Shown piece after piece: positions 4,925 to 5,362 of a stretch of 5,362 bases of DNA; positions within the stretch are counted from its first letter, which is position 1, and each line of letters opens with the position of its first letter. The position numbers and the translations under genes were made by a program. Source of the stretch: Candidatus Sulfopaludibacter sp. SbA3. GTDB lineage: Bacteria; Acidobacteriota; Terriglobia; Bryobacterales; Bryobacteraceae. The stretch is taken from contig CAMAUG010000277.1 of the NCBI GenBank assembly GCA_945861255.1, positions 1-5,362 of the forward strand, in the 5' to 3' direction. The notes beneath the pieces are model-generated. The model was not told the DNA's origin, made no database searches, and was given only the letters and a program-made list of their open reading frames with translations.

Positions 4925-5362
4925 GAACGGGTTTGGCGCTGGCGGCGATGTGCGGCCTGCTGGCCTCTGTCCCGGTCCGCGCACAGGATTCGTTTGCGGC
5001 ATCTGCCCAGTTGGATGCGGCTGTCGATCAAGCGATCCGCGATGGCCTGATCCCCGGCGCCGTGCTGGTAGTCGGGCATCAAGGCCGGATCGTCCATCGC
5101 AAAGCATATGGCTATCGCGCACTGGTACCGGCACGGGAGCCGATGACCGTCGATACCATCTTCGACGTGGCGTCGCTCACCAAGGTCATCGCCACCACGC
5201 CCGCGCTGATGAGGCTGTTCGAACAAGGCAAGCTGCGGCTAAACGATCCCGTCACCGTGTACCTGCCGGATTTCCAAGGAGGCCGCAGCGATATTACGGT
5301 ACGCGATCTGATGACGCATTTTTCCGGACTGCGGCCCGATCTGGACCTGGCGCCTGCGTGGT
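4921..5362 (+). CDS. Exported serine hydrolase of the beta-lactamase (class C/esterase-like) family, 3'-truncated by the window
   Basis: The ATG at 4921 overlaps the TGA of the dehydratase gene, and 147 codons are visible before the window ends with no stop. Residues 1-21 look like a Sec signal peptide: Arg2, a hydrophobic stretch LALAAMCGLLASVPV, then VRA before Gln22. The catalytic SxxK motif is SLTK (Ser85, Lys88) inside FDVASLTKVIATTPALMRL, followed by EQGKLRLNDPV and LMTHFSGL, all typical of class C beta-lactamase-like serine hydrolases. The Tyr-containing second motif and the C-terminal motif lie beyond the window. Substrate cannot be read from this part; family members include penicillin-binding proteins, D-amino peptidases and esterases. 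Some relatives I recall carry a further C-terminal cell-wall hydrolase domain, which cannot be tested here. No close Shine-Dalgarno site precedes the ATG, so translation probably depends on coupling. Confidence 0.88.
   Translation, partial: MRTGLALAAMCGLLASVPVRAQDSFAASAQLDAAVDQAIRDGLIPGAVLVVGHQGRIVHRKAYGYRALVPAREPMTVDTIFDVASLTKVIATTPALMRLFEQGKLRLNDPVTVYLPDFQGGRSDITVRDLMTHFSGLRPDLDLAPAW

Overview
The window looks like an ordinary chromosomal stretch of a GC-rich acidobacterium, most likely from the Solibacter/Bryobacter side of the phylum. That placement is an inference from remembered protein families: a MEMO-family protein with an extra N-terminal domain, a membrane-spanning MutS-like ATPase, and a secreted serine hydrolase of the DxASLTK type. 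No marker gene here proves it. No phage, transposase, CRISPR array, tRNA or rRNA was seen.

Layout. Positions 1-317 hold no convincing gene, but they contain a strong hairpin at the left edge and a chain of short overlapping inverted repeats (103-206). Two minus-strand genes follow, probably one transcription unit read right to left: a MEMO/AmmeMemoRadiSam system protein B homologue (1369-2577) and then a degenerate GGDEF protein (318-1331). They are 37 bp apart, and that gap holds a hairpin that buries the ribosome binding site of the GGDEF gene. A divergent control region (2578-2745) separates this unit from the plus-strand genes: a membrane-anchored MutS-like ATPase (2746-4530), a pterin-4a-carbinolamine dehydratase (4619-4924), and the first 147 codons of an exported serine hydrolase (4921 to the right edge). 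The last two overlap by ATGA.

How the genes fit together. No single pathway joins all five. The minus pair may be functionally linked, since a metal-binding MEMO protein is followed by a cytosolic, catalytically dead GGDEF protein under apparent translational coupling. The dehydratase and hydrolase are coupled in translation but have unrelated chemistry (pterin recycling in the cytosol against ester or peptide hydrolysis outside it).

The best second-look signals are the SD-sequestering hairpin between the MEMO and GGDEF genes, the membrane MutS-like protein without mismatch-recognition domains, and the matching TANNNT-N6-start geometry of the two divergent genes, which suggests leaderless transcripts. 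I did not find a clear new multi-gene system.
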